Of a DNA stretch of 64,000 nucleotides, positions 1 to 11,600 are shown one piece after another (position 1 is the stretch's first letter; each line of letters starts with the position of its first letter). Below the pieces are notes generated by a model. It saw only the letters and a program-made list of their open reading frames with translations. It had not been told where the DNA came from and searched no databases. The stretch lies in the NCBI GenBank assembly GCA_020631735.1, contig CM036160.1:113504680-113568679 (forward strand), given 5' to 3'. The position numbers were made by a program, and so were the translations under genes. This DNA is from Saccharum officinarum (lineage: Eukaryota; Streptophyta; Magnoliopsida; Poales; Poaceae).

Positions 1-62
1 GCATGCATGCAATGCATTGCTTTGACAAGCTACCACCACGTATTTGTTGTTGCATTTTGCAG

Positions 63-823
63 GGCTGTGACGGCTCAGTGCTGCTGGACCCGACGCCGGC
101 GAACCCGCGGCCGGAGAAACTGGGCCCGCCAAACTTCCCCAGCCTGCGCGGCTTCGACGTGGTGGACGCGGCCAAGGCGGCGCTCGAGAAGGCCTGCCCG
201 GCCGTCGTCTCCTGTGCTGACGTCGTCCAGTTCGCCGCCCGTGACGCAGTCTTCTTCCTTAGCGGCTCCAAGGTCTTCTACAGCCTCAAGGGGGACGCTT
301 CGACGGCAGCGTGTCCTTCGAGAACGAGACGCTCAGGTTCCTGCCGCCGCCGTTCTTCAGCCTCTCCCAGCTCATCCAGAGCTTCAAGGTCAAGGGCCTC
401 GACGTCGACGACCTCGTCGTGCTCTCCGGCGCCCACACCATCGGCCACTCCCACTGCTCCTCCTTCTCCGACCGCATCTCCACGCCGCCCTCCGACATGA
501 ACCCTCGCCTCGCCACCGTACTCAAGAAGCAGTGCCCGGCCCACCCCAACTTCACCAATGACCCCACGGTGGTGCAGGACGTCGTCACCCCCAACACGCT
601 GGACAACCAGTACTACAAGAACGCGTTAAATCACAAGGTGCTATTCATCTCCGACGCGGCCCTTCTCAACTCGACGGAGACGGCGAAGAAGGTGATCGAG
701 AACGCTTTCATCCGTGGAAGGTGGGAGAGAAAGTTCGCCAAGGCGATGGTGAAGATGTCGCTCCTCGACATCAAGACTGCCGCCAACGGAGAGATCCGGA
801 AGAACTGCCACGTGGTCAACTAG
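63..823 (+). pseudogene. Class III peroxidase, exon 2 only, with 1-base frameshift (subclade A)
   Basis: This is the second exon of a secretory haem peroxidase; exon 1 lies left of the window, and bases 1-62 are the end of intron 1 with its AG acceptor. The exon starts at [10 protein letters not shown] and ends with the family C-terminus NCHVVN and a TAG stop. The proximal haem-ligand His is in [10 protein letters not shown], and the expected exon-2 cysteines are present (ACP, VSC, SHC, QCP, KNC). The exon is 761 bases against 762 in the paralogues: one base is missing in a G run at about 290-294, just after the FYSLKG codons, so the frame changes there and resumes unbroken to the stop. Everything else looks functional, so this is either a very young pseudogene or a homopolymer sequencing error in an intact gene. 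It points tail-to-tail at the - strand paralogue 8.3 kb away. Confidence 0.88.
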
Positions 824-1958
824 CGTTAATTAGATTTGTTTCCTCGTCATAAGTACAAGTGCTTTGTTTGATTTGATTTTTCGTTGCATCCAGATATATA
901 TATCTGGTTGGTTTTTTGGTATTGAGTTGGCATAAGATATGATGTGCTCGATTAGAGATCAGGTGATTCAATAATCAATAAATTAATTAAGTTTCTAGTT
1001 CTTTTTTTGGCTGAACCTCAATGCTTCATTTTTTTAGACTGAATTGTGATCAATGGGCTGATTTTACAAATAATGCATACTAAGGACACCTGATACATGT
1101 GGTAAACCTCAGAGGAAGTGTCAATTGCGAATACATGCCTGTGGCAGTAATCATATAGTAGCCCACTCTTTTCTTTTGAACGGTAATGGCAAGTGTTCTG
1201 CCTTTTCATTGGATCGGAGTAAGGAACAGAGTGCAACTCCAAAGCCTGGGAAAAGTTGCTAGGATCTGTGAGCTATGGAAAAGTTTTTTTTTTACAACGA
1301 CACTTAAAAGAGTATCCCATATCTGATATATATTGAGGAATACAAAGACTGATACAGAACCTGGATAATAAAGACATAAAATGACCTCTAAAAAATAAGA
1401 GTACATAAAGAAACAAATTAGTCTTCTTCTTCCTACGATCACCCGCTGCTTGCCAGAGCTTGAAAATCGCACTAAATAGACGGTAATGAAATGGAACACT
1501 TGCAAACATCCTCGCTGCCGACAACCAGACCTACTACACCACTAAATGAATATCGGCTGGAGGAATCTCTAAGGAACACAAGCTTGCAATTCTTCACCAT
1601 CATTACAGATTATTGAAAATATCAGACCTTGCCGTCGAACGGATCGAAAGAAGATGTCGAAATCATCCCATCAAAAGTTAGCCAACTGCTTCCTAAGATA
1701 AACACACCAATTGCCAAGATCTGAAGAGCAACAGATTTGACAAATCATGCTCTCACTAGCCCTTCACCGATGCTAGATCGAACGTCGTCGAGGTAGAGAG
1801 AGGCAAGAGAGATCTTATTCTAAAACGCCATCGTCACCACCACCTCGTCGATGACACCAGAAACCAAATACTATGAGAAACATTGGAACAAACTTAGATC
1901 TACAAAGAGGTCGGGTCCCCACTCCTCCAACCACCGGCGAGATTGCCGGATGGGAGAG
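824..1958. other. 3' flank of the first peroxidase, then unclassified sequence
   Basis: Bases 824 to about 1070 match, in inverted orientation, the 3' flank of the - strand peroxidase (8841-9142). Shared stretches include GTTGCATCCAGAT and TTTTTTGGCTGAACCT, so the duplication that made the two genes included their 3' UTRs. From about 1070 to 1958 I see no gene and cannot assign a repeat family. Confidence 0.6.
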
Positions 1959-2429
1959 TGAAAGGATCTTACAATGCTTAGAAGAGGGGTGAATAGGCGT
2001 ATCTAAATTTTACAACACAAACTAAAGTTCAATGTCAGCAACGGTTAGAAGTCCCGATAGTTTTGGCCGGAACTTCCGACGGTTGGAAGTTCCAATGCAA
2101 ACTGGCCTTAAGTTTTGACTCCTACGTGAACCATTAAACCAATGCTAAAATGAACTTCGAGAATGAATTAGCTTACAACCCCCACTTTCTAGTGGTTAGG
2201 TAATATAAAGATGTAGGATCACTCTCTTGACGTCGAAATGCCACCACTCCATAGATCGGGTCCAAACCCTAAGATATAGCTAGAGGGAGAAAGAGACAAC
2301 CAAGGACAAGTGAATACAAACAATACAACAACAACAAGTAGCACGCGAGAGACAACGATTTATCCCGAGGTTTGGCAACCCCACAAAAGAGCTCCTACAT
2401 CCTCGTTGTTGAGATGACCACAAAGGTCG

Positions 2430-2700
2430 AAGTCACTGTACCACAACCTAACTATAGCGTCCTACGAAGGGCCGGTATAAGTGGGTATAGCGACCTATGG
2501 TCGGTCGCTATAGATTTATACCGATCAACCTTGTGTGTCGCTGATAGCGGCGTCACTATAAACTTATAATGATCGGCCCACCTATACCAACCGACCCTTG
2601 GATGGAACTATGTAGATATACCGACACATAGCAGCGTCGCTATAAACTTATAACGACCGACTCACCTAGAATCGAACCTATTGACACAAGCAATGCTCTA
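2430..2700. repeat. CACTA-like subterminal repeats inside the Copia LTR
   Basis: A 25-base motif of the form TCGCTATAAACTTATAACGA recurs imperfectly at about 2505, 2550 and 2637, with related GGTATAAGTGGGTATAGCGAC stretches nearby. Short degenerate repeats of this kind are typical of CACTA transposon ends. I could not find a matching opposite terminus, so the element boundary is open. Confidence 0.4.
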
Positions 2701-4223
2701 TGTTCACAGCCATTCAAATTTGTAAGTGAAGCAAATGAAATCGATGATGCTACACTCACGCTCCCAGCAAGTCATTCCCCTCCAAAGCCTGGACAGCAGC
2801 TGCTTCAGAAGTCTCGGAAGTGCAGCCTCGCTCACGGCACCCAGCTCTGCCTGGCCCGTGGTGACATGGCTGACGCAGCCGGCTGCCAAGCCTGTGGCAT
2901 CTTGGCTGGCAGCATGCTGGCACGGTTGGCGACCAGCCCCGTGGCGCCCTGCCTTGCTCGGCCGGTTGCTAGGCCCGTGGCGCCCTGGCTGGCACGGCCG
3001 GTGGCCAGCCCCGTGGCTCCTTGGCTGCCCAGTCGAAGGCCAGCCCCACAGCGCCTCGCCTCATGCAGCCAGCGGTGAGCCCTGAAACCAGCTGGGCCGC
3101 CCTACTCTGCCGTGAGGACAATGGATCCGGCGCCAGTGCAGCTGGATCTCCTGGGGGGGACATCGTTGGAGCCGGCCTCCTCCATCGCCGGCAGCTAGGG
3201 TTTGGGTGTCCGACCTCTGCCAGAAATCGCGAGCGACAGAAATCACGAACGCCTGGATGGGTTATGGGAATGACCGAGGGAGTGAGTTGCCGCCCCCTCA
3301 AGGGGTAATGCTATTTTTGTTATTTCACGTGTGTTCCATGTGCTCGCTCACGGTACAAATGGACGGAATGGACGGAAGCGCCACAAAACCAAAAAAACTC
3401 GAATCTAGGCCAAATAAGCAAATTCGACAAAAAAGGGCCAAGAAACTAAGAGCCACTTTTTTTAGGGCCAAGGAAATAGTTTGCTCTAACGTAAAATATT
3501 TTGACTGCACTTTGCAAAGTTCTCATAGACAAATGCTTCACGAAGTCAGAGTAGGTCACAATATAATGGTGAAATCACAGAGGCAAAGGAGCACCTTGAT
3601 AACAGTTTGTGACGAAATTGTGAATAAAAAAGGTTCAGGACTATAAGTGCAAGTATAGGGCACACAATATATGCTAAAGTAGTGTGGCTAGGAAGCAGGA
3701 CAACAGCCATATAAAAATTGCTTGCAGCTTGCACAGTCCTCATGGACACAAAAGGAAAATGATTGCATAATAGAATGGGAATTTTTGGAATGAGATAAAA
3801 AGCAGCCAAACAGCCATAAAAGCTATGCTAGAGGTGACCCTGGGATTTGTATATATATGTAACCCAACTCTACAAGCACATAAAGCAAGGTCTGCAGTAG
3901 ATTTGTATATATATAGACCATGATCATTTTTCAAAGAGGCCACAATTGGCAATGAATAATTACATAATGACAAGTTTACAACTGAGCAACAACCTTAATG
4001 TCAGACATATACAAAAAAAAAATATGAACTATCCTGCTGGCATCCACTAAATACCACCTCAGGTAAGCTCATTCCAAATAAAACACAAACTGGGAACTTA
4101 CCTCAACTTCAAGATCAATGCACTAACCCTTGATAATCCTCCTGCCACCTCAAACATTTGTTGTGCATAGTGACACCAGATAGAAGCTAGTCAGTTAACC
4201 TCCAAAGGACATCAATGGATTCA
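2701..4223. other. Unclassified insert; GC-rich imperfect repeats at 2900-3060
   Basis: About 2900-3060 has back-to-back imperfect copies of a GC-rich motif containing GGCCAGCCCCGTGGCGCCCTG-like words, and the open frames over it are compositional. The rest, to 4223, is AT-rich with no recognisable gene. It belongs to the foreign DNA nested in the Copia LTR. Confidence 0.4.
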
Positions 4224-4231
4224 CCAATAAT

Positions 4232-4572
4232 CAAGGATTTTAATTTCGTTATCGCAAAAATTTCGGTCACCACCGAAATTACCGAATTTCGCGAAATTCG
4301 GCCGAAATTTCGCCGAATTTTTTTTAGAGATTAAGACATGAAGTATGTTGTTTCTAAAAAAGTTTAGATCTAAATAAATATTAGTATGATTTATGACTAC
4401 ACATCTATTGAATAGAAGAATATACAATATAATCAATAGAAAAATACAAGTCTAGAGTTATACATCACATGTATTAGAGTATTAAAAAATTTCGGAGTTT
4501 TCTTTCGGCCACCACCGAAATAACCGAATTTCGCGAAATTCGGCCGAAATTTCGCCGAAATTTTGATCCCTG
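4232..4572. mobile_element. hAT-type MITE with perfect 8-bp target duplication
   Basis: The element starts CAAGGATTTTAATTTCG and ends CGAAATTTTGATCCCTG, an imperfect terminal inverted repeat, and is flanked by CCAATAAT on both sides (4224-4231 and 4573-4580). Inside, a block of about 50 bases rich in CCGAAATT and TTTCGCGAAATTCGG is present twice in direct orientation (about 4267-4320 and 4508-4562). Length is 341 bases, with no coding capacity. An 8-base duplication is the hAT signature. Confidence 0.88.
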
Positions 4573-4580
4573 CCAATAAT

Positions 4581-6170
4581 AACTGCAAACTGACATACAT
4601 AAGTACAATAAAAACCCAAAGAAATATATAATTTGACAAGGAAATTAGTAGGGATATTCAACCAGATCCACATACTGATGTTGTCCAATGCCAAAAAAAA
4701 GGAGAAGGAACCATTGTAAGAAATAGACACTACAAAATAATTATATAAATAGGAATCTACACTTGCTACACTATTTTATTCAGAAATCAAATGGGCAATT
4801 GACAACAGCCATATTGCATCATATATACTTTTAGCTTAGAAGCAACGGCTAGGATGAGAAAAGCATCTAAATAATGGTTTCTCCACTCATAAAGGCTTGT
4901 GCTATATTATATTTAATACATAGAGCTTCTTACTGTGATTCCTATTCAAAGCAATCCATTAGCATACAACATTTGGATAATGCAACTAATCTTATTTGAT
5001 TGTTGTTCTTTACAACTAGTTACTTAAATCTGAGGTGCTACCTACCCTTTTGCATTCATAACCCAAATGGTAAAAAAAACTGTAATAGCAAAAACAAAGC
5101 AGCAAGTGTCCCACAAATGTTTGAGTGCAGTTCAGCTGTCTCCTGCATACCAGGCAGTAGGTGGGGTTCGTTGGCTAGGCTGGACGAGAAGGCACCTCCA
5201 TGCCTCTCTCAAGAAACCAGGTCACTTGAGTTCTTCACTAGAAATCAAGAGTAATATAAACTTTTCAAGGCTCTTCCATAAGATGGAAGCTCTGTCAACT
5301 GGCTAGGGGTAAAGCCTCAAGAGTAACAAATGCAAATCCAACCGGCTTGACGAAGAAATCAAAGTGTTCGAGCTTGCTTAGATGATTTTCTCACTTAATC
5401 CACTCTCTCTTCACTCAAATCCTTGGAGGAATCGAAGTTAGGAGCAAAGGGGAGAGGAGAGGGGAGCCTTGAATGCTTGGGAGCTGTTTTGGCCAAAGTT
5501 AGGTCATGAGTAATGAGTGGGTAATTGTTAGAATAGAGGAGAGAGCTATTTATACTTCAAGGCAAATTCTAACCGTTCATATCTTTGCATTGGTAGTTCC
5601 GACCCAGATCACCGGAACTTCCGGCACCTATATTTTCGTACGATCAACAGCATGGTCAGGGGAGTTTGGGCAAACACGGCGTACATAGGAACTCTCGACG
5701 GCTACTAGGACTTCCGGCTGTCGTAGCGCCAGGGCTTCCGACGCACAGCCAATGGTCAAGCAACCTGGCGGCTATGTCTGCAAGTGCAGGGACATCTGGC
5801 TCTTGCCCGACTCCTAGAACTCCCAGGATGCGTCAAAAGTTCCGACGACCAAAGTCACAGAAAATTAATTCTAAGTGTTCGTGAAGTGCTAGATTGTCTC
5901 TCTTTTGATTTTAATTCGATATTTGAGCATTCTATCTTCCTCAGACCACCTAAATTTACATCCCTCTTAATAGTACGACAAACCTAAACTCAAAAAACAT
6001 AAGATAGATACGTGAACAACATTTGAGTTCGTCCGCCTTTAAACTTCAAGAATTGAGGGACATCATTTCATCTAAAATATCAATTTAATTCCTTCACGGG
6101 GCTAAAGCTGCAATATTTCTCAGTAAAACTCATTGGTCCCTAATTTGGATGTCATCAATACACCAAAACC
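4581..6170. other. Remainder of nested insert and Copia LTR body
   Basis: No gene is visible. From about 5100 the sequence returns to Copia LTR, with a minus-strand TATAAATA at 5547-5554. The repeated CCGGAACTTCCG and GACTTCCGGCTG words at 5590-5730 are LTR-type low-order repeats. Confidence 0.45.
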
Positions 6171-6178
6171 CACACCGG

Positions 6179-6701
6179 TAGCATTGAAAATGGACAGAAA
6201 AATTCCGGTTATGACCCGTTCCATTTTTCACTTTTGTCCGTTCGTTTCCATATTTGCGGGGTCCCGTTTCTGTATTTATGGAAATGGGAGAGGAGTTTTT
6301 CCGTCCGTTTCCGCGAGATTCTGTTTTCACCCGAAATTGACCCGTATTTATTCCCTTTTTCATCCCATTTTAAATCTATATGAGATGTGTAGTAATTAAT
6401 ATGTTCATAAACTTATTAACCACCAATTATGCATGTTAACACATGGCATGCTAGTGAATACTAGACCAATAACTTCGTATGTATATATTAATTTGTGACT
6501 TTGCTCATGTGTATTCATGAATATTTAATCATATTATTCTAACTTAATTTTTTGGCTCTCCATCCGTATTTGGTCGTTTCCGTGCATCCGCATATCCCGA
6601 TTCCGTTTTCAAACCCGCATTTTCCGAACCTGATCCCGTTTCCGCCAAAAAATATAGAAATAGAAGTAGAAGTAGGGTTTTTCCATCCGTTTTCATAGCT
6701 A
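6179..6701. mobile_element. Ac/Ds-like hAT non-autonomous element with 8-bp target duplication
   Basis: Flanked by CACACCGG on both sides (6171-6178 and 6702-6709). Termini are TAGCATTGAAAATGGA and, on the other strand, TAGCTATGAAAACGGA, close to the TAGGGATGAAAACGG ends of Ac-like elements. Many CCGTTT/CCGTTC words lie in the subterminal parts, resembling the AAACGG transposase sites of Ac/Ds. It is 523 bases with no transposase. It sits 25 bases inside the end of the Copia solo LTR, so it inserted later. Confidence 0.88.
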
Positions 6702-6731
6702 CACACCGGGGGCAAATGCACTTTCAGAGAG

Positions 6732-7445
6732 GAGGGAGACCAATGCGGTGGCGGTAGAAGCTGGCGAGATGAGCAGTTTCCGCGTGGGGGAAGTTTTGCA
6801 GAGACTCAACTCCCATTGGGATTTGCAATGTTATGGAAAAGTTGTTATGCGCTATGTGTTGTAGAAAAATTGTAAGTTGTTTGGTTAAAACAACTATGAA
6901 ACCTACTCCGATCCTCTCTCTATTTCCCTTGGAACAACTAGCAGAAAGAAAGCCAAAAACATTGGAAAAGTAAAGCGAAAGTCAAAAATAGGGTTTAAGG
7001 TGTTGTGAAAATTGTACTATATGAAAGCAACAACTTCTAGAAACTACTTCTGGTTCCACTGGTTTGGTTGGTGTTCTACTTTTTGGTAGCATAATCACTC
7101 TCTACAAGCTAAACCAGACACAACCTTAATCTGGTGGAAGATCGAACTTGGCAAGACACATGCTATGTATGGTCCAAACACTACACAACACGTGTATATG
7201 TCCATATGTTGTCAGGGATTCGTCATCACTGTGAACAATGTTAAGTGAAATATATTTCTAAAAATTTAAAGCAACACGCCTTAACCTATTAAAACGACTT
7301 CACCCATAGGCAAGAACTAGCCTTAAAACTTCTACAAGAGCACACTAAAACGAATCTATAGGGCCATCACACTATACCAAGTCCTTAATCATAGGCACTG
7401 ACAATATTATCCTTAGGAGAAAAAGAAGAGCCTATGATCTAAGAA
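6732..7445. other. No recognisable gene or repeat
   Basis: Begins right after the Copia target duplication. AT-rich, with no open frame or element terminus that I can support. Confidence 0.5.
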
Positions 7446-8840
7446 CACACTACCACAGAAAAGATCCTAGATGTCACTCGAACGTTACTTTCACACAAAC
7501 ATGAACTAAGCACTATGCAATATCAAGGCATGATGAAAAGTCAAGAACAAAGAAGTGGACAAAATCTAACTAGATCTTTTTTTTCTTCCGTGGTGTCAAG
7601 CAGTTAGAGCTACCCCTTAATGTTCATGTTGGAGCAAGGACTTAGTACATATATACTCCAACTAAAGATGGCAACAGGCAGTAAAAACCCGCGTACCCAT
7701 AGGCACCTGACCCGGTGGGCACGGATTCGGGCGCCAACTTGTGCCCATGGGCACGGGCGCGTGTATAGATTTGTACCCAACGGGCAAAGGAAGACGGGTA
7801 AGAAAACATCATACCCGCACCTACAAACCGACCAAACCCGCACTGATACGTGGGACCATTGCAAAAGAGGTATATAATCTACTTCCTTTAGATCCTAGGG
7901 TTCCATTCATCCACCCAGCCACCCCCCATCTCAGACCATCTAGCGCCTCTCCAGTTGTGCCTCCTCCAGCCCTAGATCCAGCGCCGTCCGCCCGTGCCTG
8001 TCCTTCCTCCGACACCAGCCGCCCTCCACCCGTCCTTCCTCCGCCGCCGACCGTCGTTCGCCTATCCTCCGACGCTAGCCACTGTCGGCCTGACCTCCGG
8101 TGCCGGCCGCCGTCCTCCCCGCTCCTGCACTAGCTGGAAGCAGGCCGCCGACCCATCGTCCTCCCCACGTAGGCCAGTAGTGTGTATTCCTTGAACAGTA
8201 AGCTAGACCACCTCATCCTTTAACTGTGGTCCTTTATAAATTCCAACTTGATGCAATCGAACATAGCTCGAACCCTTCTTCATCTTCTATTGCCAACTTG
8301 ATCATGAGCAATTGGTTGATAATGCACAAGATCCTCCTCAAGAGCCAATGAATATATGCATCCATCCAAATGGGCCGAGTGAAATATGCACTCGGCTAAC
8401 CAAGCCGAGAGAACATACATACACAGGTATCCAAAAGTAGATCGAGTGACTACTCGTTCGGACAAATTCGAGTGTCAACATATATAGAGCAACATTTTGC
8501 AATAAAATTAATTATTATATGACCACGCAATAAATTAGTGACAATAAAACCTTTATTGATGCAATGTTTTACAATTTCTTTGCAATATATATCAAACCTT
8601 TGCAACACAAGCTCAAGATTATGACAACGCAATAAATTCGTTGTAAGTTTGTCGACTAATCTGCAAAATGGTGGCAATAACACCAACCTCTTGCAACGAA
8701 AGTCAAGATTGTCACAATGCAACACATATCGCAACATTTTTGCAAACTGTGGCAATAATACTTACACCAATCACAACAAATTTAGTACCGTTGCAATAAT
8801 GTCCTCTGTGGCCTTAGCGGTATTTTCTAGTAGTAGTGTG
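7446..8840. mobile_element. CACTA-type element, probable
   Basis: The left end reads CACACTACCACAGAAAAG and the right end, read on the other strand, CACACTACTACTAGAAAA. These are matching inverted termini, with one copy bearing a 1-base indel. The right-hand 380 bases carry many TTGCAATA/TTGCAACA words typical of subterminal repeats. The 3-base flanks (GAA and CAT) do not match, so ends or duplication have decayed. Inside, 7668-7870 has ATGGCAACAGG and GGGCACGGGCG-type words seen at ends of a hAT family, and 7900-8170 is GC-rich and proline-biased in all frames without a credible gene. Confidence 0.55.
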
Positions 8841-9142
8841 CATTAGATGGAAAATCCAGTCATTAATCACAATAATCCACCATTCAGGTTCAGCCAAAAA
8901 ACCAAGTAGCTTTATTCAATCATTTGTCCCTAGTCGATGAGTACATCTTGTGGAAAATTCTTCTTCTTTTTTTGGTGAAATACATCTGGAAAATTGAATT
9001 AAAAGAAAAAACCAACCTTGACCATCTGGATGCAAGGAAAGATTGAAACAACATACTCGCTTCTGAAGAAAGAAAAATACAAGCGATCAATAATGTGCTG
9101 CTATATCTGCAAGAAGAACGACGGAAGTTGACGACGTGATGG
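8841..9142 (-). other. 3' UTR and 3' flank of the intact - strand peroxidase
   Basis: Homologous to bases 824-1070 in inverted orientation, including the TTTTTTGGCTGAACCT stretch. It marks the downstream edge of the ancient duplicated peroxidase segment. Confidence 0.6.
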
Positions 9143-10233
9143 CTAGTTGACGACGTGGCAGTTCTTCCTGATCTCGCCGTTGGCAGCGGTCTTGACCTCG
9201 ATGAGCGACATCTTGAGCATCGCCCTGGCGAACTTCCTCTCAAACCTTCCTCGGATGCCAGCGTTCTCGAGCACCATCCTCACCGTCTCCGTCGACGTCA
9301 GCAGGGCCGCGTCGGAGTTGAACAGCACCTTGTGACGCAGCACGTTCCAGTAGTACTGGTTGTCCAGCTTGTTGGGGGTGACGACGTCCTGCACCACCGT
9401 GGGGTCGTTGGTGAAGTTGGGGTTGGCTGGGCACTGCCTCTTGAGTACGGTGGCGAGGCCAGGGTTCATGTCGGATGGCGGCGTGGAGATGCGGTCGGAG
9501 AAGGAGGAGCAGTGGGAGCGGCCGATGGTGTGGCCGCCGGAGAGCACGACGAGGTCGTCGACGTCGAGGCCCTTGACCTTGAAGCTCTGGATGAGCTGGG
9601 AGAGGTTGAAGAACGGCGGCGGCAGGAACCTGAGCGTCTCGTTCTCGAAGGACACGCGGCCGTCGAAGCGTCCGCCGGGGAGCCTGTAGTAGACCTTGGA
9701 GCCGCTGAGGAAGAAGGCGGCGTCGCGGGCGGCGAACTGGACGACGTCGGCGCAGGAGACGACGCCCGGGCAGGCCTTCTCGAGCGCCGCCTTGGCCGCG
9801 TCCACCACGTCGAAGCCGCGCAGGCTGGGGAAGTTTGGCGGGCCCAGCTTCTCCGGCCGCGGGTTCGCCGGCGTCGGGTCGAGCAGCACTGAGCCGTCGC
9901 AGCCCTGATGCGACAGCAAATACGTGGTAGCGCGTCAAGGCAATGCTTTGCATGCATGCACGGCGGCCAAATTCTGGAAGCGTGCATTGCGTAATGTACC
10001 TGGACGAAGCAGTCGTGGAAGGCCATGCGGATGAGGCCGGCGCCGAGGCCGGGGTTGACGTTGGTGGCGTTCCTCACGGCCTCCCTGACGATTTCCTCGG
10101 CGTAAGGGCACGACCGCTTGTAGAAGCCGTACCTCAGCTTTGGCCGAGCTGAAGCCGGTGGTGGAGGAGTCTGGGCTTGAGCAGTCGCAGCGGCGAGCAG
10201 CGTAACCAAGACGAGGACGCCAAGCCTGGCCAT
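9143..10233 (-). CDS. Class III secretory peroxidase, intact (subclade A)
   Basis: Coding sequence is exon 1 10233-10000 and exon 2 9904-9143, with a 95-base GT-AG intron after FHDCFVQ, giving 331 residues. It should oxidise phenolic substrates with H2O2 in the apoplast or vacuole. Residues 1-20 ([20 protein letters not shown]) are a signal peptide. Distal Arg69 and His73 lie in [10 protein letters not shown], and the proximal haem ligand His203 is in LSGGHTIG. The eight cysteines for four disulfides are all present (SCP, DCF, GCD, ACP, SCA, HCS, QCP, NCH). The ATG is chosen because it opens the signal peptide about 85-95 bases after a TATAAATA box. The Gly before the proximal His replaces the more usual Ala. 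It is the only complete subclade A gene here; the exact physiological substrate cannot be told from sequence. Confidence 0.94.
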
Positions 10234-10316
10234 CTTCTGCAAGCTGTTGCTCGCCGTGCTCGAAGATGGGAACCAGCTGCTGCTGCTGTGAGTTGGGGAC
10301 TGTTCATCTGCATGGC

Positions 10317-10324
10317 TATTTATA
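10317..10324 (-). promoter_or_regulatory. TATA box of the - strand peroxidase
   Basis: TATAAATA on the minus strand, 84 bases upstream of the ATG at 10233, in the context GCAGTATAAATAGCC. Position and sequence fit a plant core promoter. Confidence 0.75.
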
Positions 10325-10967
10325 CTGCCATGTTCTCTTGCCCATTCCGGGATACGCGCGTTGAGAACATGCTTACACAACTCAGCATTGTTTTTCTAAT
10401 GACGAAAACACATCTAACTCAGCATTATATTTGATCGATCCCGGCCTCTGACTTTTGGGCAAGTACCAAACTATGCAGCCAATGCAGACACCACATGTGG
10501 CCATGTGGGATAGCGGACATCTAGCTCACTACTATAGATGGATAAGCTTTATTTGTCTTGTGCCACAGTGCTTACTCTACTCCCCTGACAGGACATCGCG
10601 CACATTCACAACAATAATTCCTGTGTAAATTATGTCAAGTTTCCTGCCGGGATCGAGTCAAATGCTTTCGGCCAGCTACACTCACATTTACAACAATATT
10701 TCTCTAAGTGTGTTGCTATCTCTAATGAGTTTTGCACCCTAGTTAACTTCCAATCCTATCAACTAAGGCGGAACCAGCGAAATGACCCCCCCGGGGGGGG
10801 GTGTTGTTGGTAACATGGCCTTATTTTGACGTACATGTATATAATATCAGTATTCATATAATCAAACTTTTTCTGTGATAACCCAAAAATAACTCTTTTT
10901 AAAAAGAGGACAAAAGAAACTTAGTTCTTTTTTATTTGAGACTCACTTTACGCATTTTCATAGCATA
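10325..10967. other. Upstream region of the - strand peroxidase
   Basis: No gene is visible. At 10786-10801 there is a C7G9 run that is self-complementary. The neighbouring GGCGGAACCAGCG resembles a decayed hAT terminus, but I find no partner. Confidence 0.4.
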
Positions 10968-11340
10968 CACTAGCGGAAACGGCATGTTTGCCAAGTGCCC
11001 GGCTGTTTGCCGAGAGCATTCTATCGGACACTCGGAAAACAACCTGTTTGCCGGGTGCTGTACAAAATACACCCGGTGAAAATCGGACACTCGACAAACA
11101 GGCTTCTTTGCCGAGTGTCGAAAATAGAACACTCGTCAAAGAAGAAGACACTCGGCAAACTCCCGGCTTTGCCGAGTGTCGGACGGGGACACTCGCTAAC
11201 AGCCAGAGCCGCTAACGGCCACCAGCCACCGTTAGTTGTTTGCCGAGTGTCTTTGGTTGACACTCAGCACAGCCGCAAGTTTGCCAAGTGTTTTGTGTTG
11301 ACACTCGGCAAACTATTTTTTTGTCTTATGACCTCCAAAC
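10968..11340. mobile_element. CACTA end with TTTGCCGAGTGTC subterminal repeats (truncated element)
   Basis: Starts with CACTAGCGGAAACGGCATG and holds about 15 direct and inverted degenerate copies of TTTGCCGAGTGTC/GACACTCGGCAAA between 10987 and 11312. This array is a hallmark of a grass CACTA family. The opposite terminus is not found in the following 2 kb, so the element is truncated or interrupted. Confidence 0.75.
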
Positions 11341-11600
11341 TATTTCTTTTGTCCTCATACAGTACCTGGTACTCTATGTTCAAATTTGGTACATTTCTCA
11401 ATCTTTTTGCTATATTTCTCTAATTATTTAATTAAATTTTTTGGGATAAGTCAAATTTAAACTGCAAGTGAATCAAATAATGGAATTAAATGAATGGAAA
11501 AATGATGTTCATGTTATTGAGCCTAATGTGAGGCCGTATCCAGGAATAGACTAGAAATTCTGAACATCTTGTTCACGAAACATGACCACGAACTTGTTGA

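Larger units (their letters stand above)
1959..6726 (-). mobile_element. Solo LTR of a SIRE/Maximus-like Copia retrotransposon, heavily nested
   Basis: The ends are TGAAAGGATC... and ...ATGCACTTTCA, giving perfect 6-base inverted termini (TGAAAG/CTTTCA), and are flanked by the same 5 bases GAGAG (1954-1958 and 6727-6731). Read on the minus strand it begins TGAAAGTGCATTTGCCCCC, then passes a phrase about an alternating ATTGATGACATCC stretch and ends with CACCCCTCTTCTAAGCATT-type sequence, as known for SIRE/Maximus LTRs. A TATAAATA box on the minus strand lies at 5547-5554. No internal gag-pol is present, so this is a solo LTR. The middle, roughly 2.4 to 5.1 kb, is foreign inserted DNA, and two hAT elements are nested at 4232 and 6179. 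Confidence 0.78.

Noticed and set aside
7668..7870. Separate complete hAT element inside the CACTA at 7.4-8.8 kb
   Set aside because: Only one end-like stretch is visible; no partner terminus or 8-base duplication was found.
9155..9892. Long open frame on the plus strand antisense to the intact peroxidase (and similar antisense frames over 27.1-27.8, 32.3-32.9 and 44.7-45.3 kb)
   Set aside because: These are by-products of third-position GC bias in the peroxidase codons; the peptides are low-complexity and lack any domain.
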